Positions 34,840 to 45,366 of a DNA stretch of 64,000 bases are shown here, in pieces. The DNA is from Blastomyces gilchristii SLH14081. Lineage: Eukaryota; Ascomycota; Eurotiomycetes; Onygenales; Ajellomycetaceae. The DNA lies in the NCBI RefSeq assembly GCF_000003855.2, contig NW_003101673.1:320734-384733 (forward strand), read 5' to 3'. The translations under genes were made by a program, and so were the position numbers. Positions within the stretch are counted from its first letter, which is position 1. Every line of letters starts with the position of its first letter. The notes beneath the pieces were generated by a model. It was not told the DNA's origin and ran no database searches. It was given only the letters and a program-made list of their open reading frames with translations.

Positions 34840-35097
34840 TGTAAGAAATTCTACTTTTTATAAATTCTTTATCTCTATTTCTATCTCTTATATAATTAAT
34901 AGAGCTAGCAGCTCTTGACTACATATAACTATATAGACTGAAGTTCATGAATACTATTCATAACTCAGCTTGAATACTATTATATATTTAATCTCTACAT
35001 TTTATCTTTCTACTGCAAATACTTCTAGTAGTTAACAGTACATATCATACCAAGCTGCAAACACCTGAATAATCGCCTGCGAGCACTTATTCTTACA
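34840..35097 (+). repeat. 3' LTR of retrotransposon 1
   Basis: Second copy of the 258-bp LTR with intact termini TGTAAG...TTACA. Its last ~35 bp (about 35,065-35,097) retain CG dinucleotides, whereas the same part of the 5' LTR does not. Confidence 0.95.
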
Positions 35098-35127
35098 GAA
35101 TTTGATGAAAGATTTCAACAGTGAATT

Positions 35128-35661
35128 TGTCACGCTCCCGGCCGCGCCAAGGCCTTGTTGCAGTTCCACACGGCCCATCACTTTCATGCGGATGATTTCA
35201 TCTCATTTGAACCGGTTTCCAACCACTCTATGACATCATTCAAATATATCATAGAAAGATCTGATTGATGAATATGAGAACTCTGCTTCTATATAAGATC
35301 AGCAGATTACTCTTTCTTGATAATAAGACACTGCTGAGGTATCACTCTGACTATTCTCACTCATGAAATGAGAGAAGAGTATTCACTTATTATCTATATA
35401 GAATAGCTAGATGCTGACTTCTTATCAAAGAAGTCAGTGATTTATTTTTTCTTCTACTGAAATATATATAAGAGTTACTGTATATCTTATATAATCTTCT
35501 TAATATACTAAGTATTATATCTGTGATATTCTTATAATAACTCTGTAGTCTACAAGCTTACTATTTAAGTAAGATAGTTAAACTCACTTATACAGCTTTC
35601 TAAATAACTATCTCTATATAATATCACTGACTAGTCACTGCTTTGATTCTATTATATTACA
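35128..35661 (+). repeat. 5' LTR of retrotransposon 2
   Basis: 534 bp, same length as 42404-42937. Its first ~95 bp are GC-rich (CACGCTCCCGGCCGCGCC), while the right copy has the C-to-T/G-to-A equivalent (CACACTCTTAGCTATGTC), which shows the direction of mutation. Confidence 0.95.
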
Positions 35662-35850
35662 ATTTGAATTGCTTAATTTAATTATAAGTTTGAATCAGTC
35701 AAGCTCTAACAGACTGATATAATTTCATACACTCATACTGAGACTGATCTAATCTCACTTTCTGAGAGAAATATCATATCATTCTCTAGAGTATGTACAT
35801 CTCTATCTCAGTAGAAATCTGAGATTTCTGAACTTACTGTATATTTTAAT

Positions 35851-36720
35851 ATGAGCTCTTCAACTGTTCTATTATCACTGCAGTCTCTACACATCTATAT
35901 CTATTATAAAGATAGAGAGATTAAGATCAGAGATTCTTTAAGATATAAGAAAAATATCTTATCTGAATTTCACAGCTTTATCTGTATTCTTGAACAGAAA
36001 TTTCACCTTAATCTGAGTCAGTATAATACTCATAAGATATAAGTAATATATACTGTTAATCTTCTTGAAGACATCTCTGTGACTACTTAAGTTATTAAGA
36101 AGAGAAAGCTTGAGTGTATCAATACTATTATAACTTAAGAAGAATTCAAGAACTTTTTACTGAATTAAATTAAAGATTATTGTAACTGCAGCTTCATAAT
36201 AGCACAGCAGTTCAACTTATTATATTAATAAAATAATAAGAATTCTTTCAATTTCAATATAAGATTTAAAGAATATTGAGAGAAATTAACTGATAATTTG
36301 AATTAATTAAAAATACAGCTTTATCTCATAAAGCTGACTTATAAGATGTGAATAATAATATTATAATATTAGAGTTTATTAATTAATTACACTAAGCTTG
36401 TCAATCTGACTTTCTGAATCTATTTGAATAATTAAATCTCTGAGAAAAAGATTAATAAGATCTCTTCTAAGTAATTAATAATAGAATTTAAACAGTGTTA
36501 TGATAGCTTCAGTGTGAAGAAAGTAAAGAAGAATTTCAAGTATTCTGATTCTTCACTCACTATGAAGAAATATTAAAAAAGATTTGATAAAGATCTCTGT
36601 TTCAACTATAAAGCTGATAATTATTATATCAGTAATTGTAAGAAGCTGAAGAAGAAAAGAAATTAAGAAGATATTTTCTTAAAGTTGACTTCTCTTCTAA
36701 CAAATGTATTCACAGAAGAT
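35851..36720 (+). pseudogene. Decayed gag of retrotransposon 2
   Basis: A 63-codon frame starts at 35,851 (SSSTVLLSLQSLHIYIYYKD) and continues through stops. Near 36,598-36,645 it reads CFNYKADNYYISNCKK, which fits a CCHC zinc knuckle in which one Cys and the His have become Tyr (TGT/TGC to TAT, CAT/CAC to TAT). This supports a nucleocapsid-type gag rather than a random frame. Confidence 0.7.
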
Positions 36721-39700
36721 AAAGAAGAGAAAGAAATAAAGAATTAATAATTCTTATATCTTTAAGTTTATATTATAATTACAATACATACTCTAAATAA
36801 GAAGATATCAGTGAGATGCCTACTTAACTTCAGAGTAAATATTAACTTCATATTCTATTTCTTTTCTTTGATAAAGAGTTAAAAGAAGATAGATTCATCA
36901 GATCATATAAAATTTACTGATAAAATAAAATATTATTATTTTAACATAATTTAAGTAAAGTATGTGATCACAGATTTAGAAGAAATCTTTAAGAAGAGCA
37001 GTCTGCTTCTTCACATAGTTAATATTATAGATAAGAATGTTATTCTAGATCTCTTATAATTAAGAGAAAACAATTCTCTCATTGACTGAGTCACTCAGAT
37101 ATGACAGTATTATCTCACTAATGAAGAGACAGTAATAGAGAAATCTGAAGAGTTTCATCAGAAGAATCTTGAGAAAAAGATTGAGTTAATATACTATATA
37201 GCAGATGACTGAGACTTGAGAATAGATAAAGAAGTCATCACTCTTACTACAAGATTAGCAGCAGTATCTGTCATTGAAGATGAATGTATATAACATCTCT
37301 TTACAGATTTTAAGAATGTCTTTTCAGAAAGAGAAGCAGTGAAGTTTTCTGATATCAAGATATAATATAAGATTTATCTTGAAGACAGTGTAATAACACT
37401 GTACAGACCTCTTTACAACTTATCTGTAAAGAAATTGAATGTTCTGTATAAATATCTTGAGAAAGTGTAATCAAAGAATTGAATATATTTATTAAAGAGT
37501 TCAGCAGAGACATCTATACTCTTTATACTCAAGAAGAATAATAGACTATGTCTATGTATAGACTATAGAGGTCTTAATAAGATAATAGTTAAGAATCACT
37601 ATTTATTATCATTAATTAATGAGATGATTGATCAATTATCTGAAGTAAAGATATTCTCAAAGATTGATATACAGAATATCTATCATAGAATCAGAGTTAA
37701 TAAAGACAATATTTGAAAAACAGCTTTTCATATTAAGTACAGTAATTTTAAATATCTTGTTTTATCTTTTAATTTTTATAACACTTCAGTCATCTTTCAG
37801 ATCTATATAAATGAGACACTGCAGAGCCTTGTTAACATCTTCTGTATAGTATATCTGAATGACATTCTAATCTTCTTAAAATCAGAGAAAGAACATAATA
37901 TTTATATTTAAGAAGTGTTGAGTTGCTTGAGACAGTATCAACTCTATATAAACACTGAAAAATACTCATTCTACATGCAGAAGATTGATTTCTTAGATTA
38001 TATTATTAAGATGAACAGCATTTCAATGAACAGAAGTCAGATCTCTGTTATTAAGAACTGACTGATACTGCAGATATACTGTGAGATACAGATATTTCTA
38101 GAATTTGCAAATTTCTATAGACAATTCATTTATACATATTCACAGATTACTGTCTCTCTTACAGATCTGTTAAAGAAAAGTGTGAAAGATAGAAAAATAG
38201 AATTATTTATTCTCATTCAAGATACTGTGTAGATGTTTGTAGAATTGAAACAAGCTTTCACAGATATTATAATACTGAATCACTTTAACTCTGACTTATT
38301 TAGTCAGTGTGAGACTGATGCATCTAAGAATGAGATCTATGAAATCTTTTCACAGTTGATATTGAAGATCTTTCAATATTGAAAGAATCAGAGAATAATC
38401 ACTTCTAAGAAAATAGATAATAAATTGTCTGTGAGAGAAGACTTTTTCACAGAGTCTATAAGACACTATGAATGAAGATCAGTAGTCTTCTTCTTCAAGA
38501 AGTTATTACTTATACAGAGAAGATATAATATTCATAATCAGAAGATATTAGTAATTATCAAATTCTTTAAGATCTGATAATATTATCTTCAGAGTAGTAA
38601 GTATTCAGTGTAAGTTCTCACTGATTATACAAATCTGTGTTATTTCTTGACAATAAAGAGCTTGATAGAATATCAAGTCAGATGAGCAGAGCTACTTTCA
38701 AAGTATAATTTCTATATTTAATATTATTCAGATCAGCTTAACTTCACTGACATGTTATTTAAATAGCTCAATTATAATATTGTTAATATAGAGAAGAATT
38801 CTATAAAAGAATCTCTGTTATCACTGTAGAAAAAGCTGACTGCAGAGAATTGAGATTCTCTAAAGCTTGAGAACAGTGCTGATAAGACAGCTGTGTGACT
38901 CAGTATAGAAGATGAAAGAAAACTCAAGTTCTCACAGAGAACTGACACTGAAGATTATAAGCTTTTCATATTATGTCTTATAATTATTGAATTAATAAAG
39001 AATAAAACAGTCTACAATCTTTCAATCTGATTACTTTTGAAATTCAGTGATAAGTTACAGAAGAGGAATATCTCTACTACAGCTTGAATTTAGAAGTTAA
39101 AGAAGAAAGAATTCAGTTTAAACTTGAAAGAGACAGACTCTGAGTAGAACAGTGCTGCTAAGAAATCAAGTTACTGATAACTAGAAGAATGTAAACTTCT
39201 ACTGCTGAATAATTCAGTCTTCATCTTTCATAGCAGAACAGTGTATTAGAAGTTATTAAGAATTCATTATAATAATTCTCATACAGAGTACTTTAAGTTA
39301 GAGAAGACTGAGAAGCTTTTAAAATATAAATATATTTAAGACAAGCTCTGAGCAGATATCAAAGAGTATATTAAGACTTATAATATCTGTTAAAGAATAA
39401 AGATTCTGTAGTATAAGTAATATAGTGAGTTAATATCACTGTCTATTTTAAAAAGCTTATAGCAGAATCTATCAATGAATTTCATAGTTAATCTACTGAA
39501 GTCAACAAGAGTTAAAGAATATGACTTAATTTTAGTTATTATTAATCACTTTACAAAGATAATCAGATATATCTCTACTTATAAAAAGATTAAAGTCTCT
39601 GAATTAACTAATCTATTTTTAGATATCATCATTTATAATCACAGTGCTTCAAAATTATTAATAATAGATTAAGAATTTCTCTTCATCAGTAAATACTAAT

Positions 39701-40620
39701 CAGCTTTTTACTATTATCTTATAATAAGATATCTTCTCAGTACTGTATTTCATCTGCAGACAGATAATCAGACTGAATATTAGAATCAGATACTAGAATA
39801 GCATTTTTAAGTATTCTGTTTATATTATCAGAATGATTGACTTAAACATCTTCTAATTACTGAATTTATATATAACAATATAAAGAATATAATCTTAAAA
39901 ATATCTTCTTTCTATACTTATTATAAACATAATTCTTCATTACTCAGTGATATCACAGATAATATTTTAAAGAAAGAAATAGACAGTTAAAATATTGAAT
40001 AAATACAGAGAACAGAGTATTTCTCAGTATTAGAAGTAAAAGTGAGATTGAAACTTTTAAATAAAATTTATAAGAAGACAGTGAAAAGTATTCATTATAT
40101 TCAGAAGTAGTAGATAAAATACTATAATTGAAAATATCTTTCAATGAAGTTCTTAATAGAGAATCAAGTACTACTTTCAGTAAAGAATATCAAGATAATG
40201 AGACTATATAAGAAGTTCAGTAAGTAATGACTAGAATCTTTCTCAGTAATAAGAGTGATGAATAAGTAGATATATAAGTTAAAATTACTCACAGAATTGA
40301 AATCAATTCATTCTATTTTTCACATTTTCTATTTAAAGCTCTATAAGTAATATCTCAAGATGAAACTGTCTTGATCAGATAATATTAAGATTAAGAATAA
40401 TACTGAATATCTTATGAAGAAAATATTAAATAAATAAATATATTATAGCAAGCTTCAATATCTTATTAAATAAGAAGATTATTTATTATCAGAGAATTTA
40501 TAAGAACTGCTTAAATATTTGAAAAATACTGAGAAAGAGATTGTAAGCTATAAGATAACTAGTAGAGATCACTCTATTATATATCAGAGATATTAAGTAA
40601 GAAATGCTGCTTAAGACTTC
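36721..40620 (+). pseudogene. Decayed pol of retrotransposon 2 (RT, RNase H, integrase, chromodomain)
   Basis: Readable in pieces. RT: LCLCIDYRGLNKIIVKNHY at about 37,548-37,605, SKIDIQNIYHRIRV, and the catalytic box as YLND at about 37,852. RNase H side: LEFANFYRQFIYTYS at about 38,100 and AFTDIIILNHFN. Integrase: a 65-codon open stretch from 39,475 (INHFTKIIRYISTYKKIK) and TVFHLQTDNQTEYQNQILE at about 39,747-39,800. Chromodomain: EYLMKKILNK...YYSKLQYLIK-stop-ED near 40,405-40,490. Stops fall mainly at expected Trp positions. Confidence 0.85.
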
Positions 40621-41269
40621 TTATTTTTCTTAAAGAGTTTTTTAGAGATAATTTTACAGTGATAAATCAGTATCTTGTAAACTCTGTAGCACTCTTCTTC
40701 TATTTTCTTTCAAAGAATTTTTTAGAAGTTTAATAAGACTATATAAGTGTAAAATTCCTGAAGCAGTTAATAAGAAAAGAAAGAGATATTTGAAATTAAC
40801 AAAGATTAATATTATTAATTCATAAGTTACTACTATTCTAATAGAGCTGCAGCCTGCTGAAAAAGTAAAAAGAGAGATTAGAGTCTACTTATTAATAATT
40901 ATATTCTTATTAAACTCATTCTTCACTGTTGAAGTATCTGATATTAGTATCTTTATCTGTTAAGAAATTAGCACTGTAGTACTGCAGAGAAGTATACTAT
41001 AGAAAAGTATAAGAGATACTGAAAGTATTAACTTATTAACTTATAAAATATCTCAGTTATCTGCTTTAACTGAAATAAGATTCTCTTCAATCAGTAATTG
41101 ATCTCTATGATACTTTCAACAGCAGTATTAACTGACTTCTTCTTAAGATCAGTCATTCTGAGATATTTTTTCATCTCAGAGACTCATGCTTTCATCTTCT
41201 TTTATAAATAAGTAAGAAGAATCTTCTCAGTCTTGACAGAATCTGTTAATACTTGAAGCTCTGAGATTC

Positions 41270-41944
41270 TCACTCTGTACTGCTTGAGTATCTGAGCTTC
41301 TTGTCAGAGTCAATATAACATCTTCTTGTAGAGTAGATAATACTTACAGAGAGATAGAAGTTGTTATTACAGATATAACAGAAATAACAGAAGTGAGAGA
41401 AGAGATAGATGTATAAGATCTCTCTCTTCTTCAGCTGCTTAACATAGCACAGACAAGTAGTAGTGCTGATCAGAGACTGCACTGAAGCCTTCTCATAGAG
41501 AGAAGATAAAGAAACTGTGAGATTCTGCAGACTCAACTCAGCAGTATTCTGAGCAGGGCTCAGATATGTTACAGAAGAGAAACTATGAATTGAGCTTCTC
41601 AGAGCTGCTATTCCCAGAATTAAGCTCTCTTCAGAGTCCTCTTCAAATGATCACACAGAGTCATACATCATTATGTTGATTGAGAAAAGAGGCAGCATCA
41701 CAATGATGATGAGAGAAGTAGAGAATAGATCAGACACAGATGAATCAGTTAGCAGAAGAGATAACATCTCACTGCAAGGTACAGCTACTACTGCTGCAGC
41801 TGTAAGAGATGCAGAAGAAGAAGAAGATATGACAATGAGAGCAGTGCTTCTGCAGCTCATTGACATCACTGTCTCTGTCTTCAATCTGGCTTTCTTAATA
41901 GTCATAGAGACTGCAGCTGCATCACAAAGACATTTATTATTCAC
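41270..41944 (-). pseudogene. Antisense ORF in the 3' region of retrotransposon 2
   Basis: On the minus strand one frame of about 225 codons runs from 41,944 to 41,270 with a single in-frame stop, a TGA at 41,651-41,653 that could be a former Trp codon. Composition is Ser/Ala/Val-rich at first (ALIVISSSSSASLTAAAVVA), later with several Cys (CLCYVKQLKKRE; HFCYFCYIC). The segment from about 41,540 to 41,990 retains some GG and CC dinucleotides, so it is less mutated than the rest of the element. It lies downstream of pol and opposite to it. I do not recognise the product. Confidence 0.4.
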
Positions 41945-42403
41945 TAGAAAACATCAGAATAAGCTCTTTATTATTCTTCAAGAATGATACTCTCATACAC
42001 TCACTATTATAATTGAAGAAGAGGAAAGAAAAATGTTTCATAGAGAGAAAAATCTTTTTAAAAAATTCTATCACTACTGTTAACTTTATCTCTAAAATAC
42101 ATCACTTTTACAGAGAATTTTATATATAGAATAAAATATAATAAGAGATCTATAAGTCACTTATTAACTACATTTTTCTCATCTCAAATCAATATATAAG
42201 AAACCTACTTATTATATATTTAATTTAAATGAAAATGAGTAAAGAAAGATCTACACAGTCAGTAGAAAAACTCATCTATTTCTTTATATTATATACAGCA
42301 CATACACTGTCAATCAGTTAATAATCATTACTATATAATAAAGATAATTTCTAATTCAGTAATTTTAAGAGTATAGAGACTATACTCTTAAAGAGAAGAG
42401 TAT

Positions 42404-42937
42404 TATCACACTCTTAGCTATGTCAAGATCTCATTATAATTTCATATAACTTATTATTTTTATGTGAATAATTTCATTCTGTCTGAACTGGTTTTCAATC
42501 ACTCTATGACATTATTCAGATATATTATAGAAAGATCTGATTGATAAATATAAGAATCTTACTTCTATATAAGATCAGCAGATTACTCTTTCTTAGTAAT
42601 AAGATGCTGCTAAGATATCACTTCAGCTATTCTTACTCATAAAATAAGAGAAGAGTATTCACTCATTATCTATATAGAATAACTAGATACTGACTTCTTA
42701 TCAAAGAAGTCAGTGATTTATTTTTTCTTCTACTGAAATATATACAAGAGTTACTATGTATCTCATACAATCTTCTTAGTATACTAAGTATCATATCTGT
42801 GATATTCTTGCAATAATTCTGTAGTCTACAAGCTCACTATTTAAGCAAGATAGTTAAGCTTACTTATACAGCTTCTTAAATAACTACTTCTACATGACAC
42901 TGCTGACTAGCCACTACTTCAGTTTCATCATGTTATA
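42404..42937 (+). repeat. 3' LTR of retrotransposon 2
   Basis: 534-bp copy aligned over its whole length to 35128-35661. It is mutated throughout, ending GTTATA before the GAATT duplication. An AAAGAGAAGAG purine tract lies immediately upstream. Confidence 0.95.
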
Positions 42938-43134
42938 GAATTTAATGAAAGATTTCAACAGTGAATTCAATAAAAGATTTAATGATGAATTTAATGAAAG
43001 ATTTCAATAGCGAATTTGATGAAAGATTTTAACAGTGAATTCAATGAAAGATTTCAACAGTGTATTTAATGAAAGATTTCAACAGTGTATTCAATGAAAG
43101 ATTTAACAGTGAATTTAATAAAAGATTTAACAGC
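42938..43134 (+). repeat. Minisatellite, ~25-bp unit, eight copies
   Basis: Eight tandem units of 24-25 bp with consensus GAATTNAATGAAAGATTT plus CAACAGT. A single unit (35,098-35,127) remains between the two retrotransposons, and a divergent one lies left of retrotransposon 1 (about 27,744-27,767). The unit length is not a multiple of three, so it is not a coding repeat. Each unit starts with GAATT, the target sequence of both insertions. Confidence 0.93.
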
Positions 43135-43683
43135 AGATCTGAATATGAATAATAATAAGATTATGAATTCAGTTCTTCTATTTCTTTCATTATATATTTC
43201 ATTATCATTACATTGATTATCTCACTTGAGAATGTTATATTGAATGAAGTTGAAGCTGTCAGAGCTAAAGAAGAAAATATAATCACTGACATTTAAGAGA
43301 TCTGTATAGAAGAATTAATTGTAGAAATTATAGATTTATTCTTCTAATTCTTCTTCTTCTTTCTACTTATTAATCATTTTGTCATCTCTCTTTTTCTTTA
43401 TCTCATTGATAATCACCTGTTTATACAATCTATATAAGATATCAGGTTCAGAAGTAGAGATTCACAGATATAGAATTCTCAGACTGAGTCTCTATATTCT
43501 TCTCATTTATCTGCTTCTTCATCTCATCATTGATCAGATTCTCTCCATTATCTGAAACTTCTGAAACAGATAGTTTAAGAAGACTGAGATGCAGAGTAGA
43601 AGTCTTTGTACAGGCTTGTAAAGCAGCAGGATGACAGGCATTGCAAGGCATATTGAAAAAAGATTTGATTGATATATATGAAT
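43135..43683. other. Remaining interior of the Tc1/mariner-like element
   Basis: About 550 bp between the minisatellite and the right TIR. On the minus strand an 86-codon open frame (43,708-43,448) contains CNACHPAALQACTKT and EVSDNGENLIND. I cannot assign it to a transposase domain. Hypermutation decreases toward the right TIR. Confidence 0.4.
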
Positions 43684-43865
43684 TTGATGATAAAGGTAAG
43701 AAAGACATGTATTTGAATGATATTTGATTGAAAAAGATGCATATTGAATGATATTGAATGATTCTAGAGAAATGCAGATATTTTGATTTTTTGGTGGTGT
43801 TTTGCTACTAATTTTCAGAGGGGGCTGGGAAAATTCTGTTTTCACAAGTAATATGTCCGCCACAA
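43684..43865 (-). repeat. Right terminal inverted repeat (182 bp)
   Basis: Inverted copy of 26998-27179, ending ...ATGTCCGCCACAA next to the TA duplication at 43866-43867. Confidence 0.95.
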
Positions 43866-43867
43866 TA

Positions 43868-44429
43868 CGGCAGTAACCAATGCGGCTCATGTGATCTATT
43901 TATTCAGTATAGGGACTTGTAGATTCTAAACACATATAATCAATACATGTTGAACGGAGCTAAGGAAAGAAGGATGTGCAAAAATACCCTTGCAACACGC
44001 AACGGAATAGAAGGGATATAATGGGTTTCGTTAGATTATATGATACAAGAGAAAAATAATATGTTACAGGAAATAATATAAGCGCCGTGTCATGTGGAGT
44101 GTCAAGAATAGTTAGAGGGTATGTAGCACGCCGTCATACCGGTGGTTCTCGCAATCACTGCGGCGGGCGAGGGTCGGCTGGTCTGCGGTAAGTTGTCCTG
44201 ATGTGTGGAAATTCGTTGAAATGTACCTGGATCCCAGATGCATACTTTACAGATTAATAGCCAAAAACGGCTTGGTAATTTCCGTGGTCGACCACGAAGT
44301 CGAAAAAGGAAATCGCTGGCGTCGAGATGCCGGCATATAGTCTCCTAGGATGCAAGGGTACGATGAAAGGACAGAACTCGGACATGAGTTTATATCCCAA
44401 ACCGACACGTCCATATAGATGTCAACTTC
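43868..44429. other. Flank between transposon block and COQ7
   Basis: 560 bp of normal base composition (CG, GG and CC common), downstream of COQ7 and presumably carrying its 3' UTR. No other feature was seen. Confidence 0.55.
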
Positions 44430-45239
44430 TTAGACCCGCTGGCTAATTTGAATCGCAGCCCTGCAGCCCAACCGAATAACATTAACAAGCGGATCATACG
44501 GCCTGGCGTCCTTCGCATCGTTCTCCACAGCATGATCTAAATGCTCCAACTCTTCATCCCGGATCCGTCTCAGCGTGTCCACAAGCTCCACCAATTCCTC
44601 ATCCGGCTCTTCCCCGCGTTCCCGCGCATCTTCAAACCATCCCAGAATTTCCCGCACCTGGTCATTATAATGCGTGCCGATTTCTGTCTCAACGGCTTCT
44701 GTACATGCCATTGCTGCTTCCCGGCCCATTATTCCCGTCGCCCAGCCCAGTGTTGTCGCGGCGACTTCCCAGATAGGATACATCGCTGTAGGGCGCACAC
44801 GGTGTTTGGCGACGAGGTCGTTGAAGGTGGTCAAATGGCCAGCTTCCTGGTCATACATGTGTTTCATTAGAGGGCGGAGATGGGGGTGGGAGCGGGTGAC
44901 TGGGGGTGTTTGGGCGGCGTAGATGAGGGTCGCAGCCAGTTCACCAGCTTGGTTTACTCTGAGGGCGCTGTCGAGGAAGTCCCGCTGTTTTTGGGTGAGG
45001 ACCATACGTCTTTTGGGCCGGTGGCTACCGCTGCTTGTTGTCGTTTCAGCATGGCCGCCATTGCTTGAATGTACGTTCCGTGACGTATCTGAGGTCGTGG
45101 AAATGTTGCGACGTGCTTGTTGGTGGTGTTGGTGTTGGGCTAGTAGGCGTGGGACGACGTATATGGGATGATGGGTCGGAGCTCGGAGGGATGGTCTGCA
45201 TACAGACAATGACTGTCTGATGGCGGGAATGAGGTCCAT
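44430..45239 (-). CDS. COQ7: COQ7/CAT5, 5-demethoxyubiquinone hydroxylase
   Basis: Mitochondrial inner-membrane di-iron monooxygenase that hydroxylates demethoxyubiquinone in ubiquinone biosynthesis, acting in the CoQ synthome. Single exon, 269 aa. The first ~80 residues are Arg/Ser/His-rich without acidic clusters (a mitochondrial presequence plus linker). The catalytic domain starts at about 84 (QRDFLDSALRVNQAGELAA). Iron ligands are visible as E100, E132-x2-H135 (YDQEAGHLTTFN), E184 (AVETEIGTHYNDQ) and E230-x2-H233 (RDEELEHLDHAVENDA), so the active site looks intact. The ending LGCRAAIQISQRV is family-like. The gene stands in a ~2.4 kb island between two hypermutated transposon blocks, yet its coding sequence keeps normal composition and no stops. 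Confidence 0.97.
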   Translation of the reverse strand: MDLIPAIRQSLSVCRPSLRAPTHHPIYVVPRLLAQHQHHQQARRNISTTSDTSRNVHSSNGGHAETTTSSGSHRPKRRMVLTQKQRDFLDSALRVNQAGELAATLIYAAQTPPVTRSHPHLRPLMKHMYDQEAGHLTTFNDLVAKHRVRPTAMYPIWEVAATTLGWATGIMGREAAMACTEAVETEIGTHYNDQVREILGWFEDARERGEEPDEELVELVDTLRRIRDEELEHLDHAVENDAKDARPYDPLVNVIRLGCRAAIQISQRV

Positions 45240-45366
45240 TGGAAGTCAGGAATATATATAGTACCTGGTGAGTTGCCGTGTTTCTAGCGGAGCTGACCGA
45301 GAATAGCGTCACCTATCTACTGCCGGTATGAGTATTTAAAATGTGAACCCGTAACTACACAGGAAG

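Larger units (their letters stand above)
27768..35097 (+). mobile_element. Ty3/gypsy chromodomain LTR retrotransposon 1
   Basis: 7,330-bp element with two 258-bp LTRs (27768-28025 and 34840-35097) that start TGTAAGAA and end TTCTTACA, a short inverted repeat; the left copy is mutated to TATAAG...TTATA. It is flanked by the 5-bp target duplication GAATT (27763-27767 and 35098-35102). The domain order RT, RNase H, integrase, chromodomain on the plus strand identifies a chromovirus. An AG-rich purine tract (about 34,825-34,838) precedes the 3' LTR as expected for a polypurine tract. Hypermutation has converted Trp codons to stops throughout. One 100-N gap interrupts it. Confidence 0.92.
35128..42937 (+). 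mobile_element. Ty3/gypsy chromodomain LTR retrotransposon 2
   Basis: 7,810-bp element with 534-bp LTRs (35128-35661 and 42404-42937), starting TGTCAC in the left copy and ending ATTACA or GTTATA. The target duplication is GAATT (35123-35127 and 42938-42942). The plus-strand order is gag with a zinc-knuckle remnant, RT, RNase H, integrase, chromodomain, then ~1.8 kb of non-pol sequence before the 3' LTR. It sits 30 bp from retrotransposon 1, one minisatellite unit away, and its LTR sequence is unrelated. Confidence 0.92.
26998..43865 (+). mobile_element. Tc1/mariner-like DNA transposon with two nested LTR retrotransposons
   Basis: The outer element is bounded by 182-bp terminal inverted repeats (26998-27179 and 43684-43865) that differ at only a handful of positions and begin TTGTGGCGGACATATTACTT. 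Both ends abut TA (26996-26997 and 43866-43867), the target duplication of Tc1/mariner elements. Subtracting the two nested retrotransposons and their 5-bp duplications leaves about 1,718 bp, a normal length for this superfamily. A decayed transposase N-terminus starts directly after the left TIR. The central part is a ~25-bp minisatellite into which both retrotransposons inserted. The interior is hypermutated; the TIRs are not. Confidence 0.88.

Noticed and set aside
41673..41987. 104-codon plus-strand frame rich in Glu/Asp
   Set aside because: Complement of the longer antisense frame at 41,944-41,270; less extended and with low-complexity content, so the minus-strand reading is preferred, though neither is certain.
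42938..43134. CRISPR-like regular repeats
   Set aside because: Units are directly adjacent without unique spacers, diverged, and in a eukaryotic transposon; this is a minisatellite.
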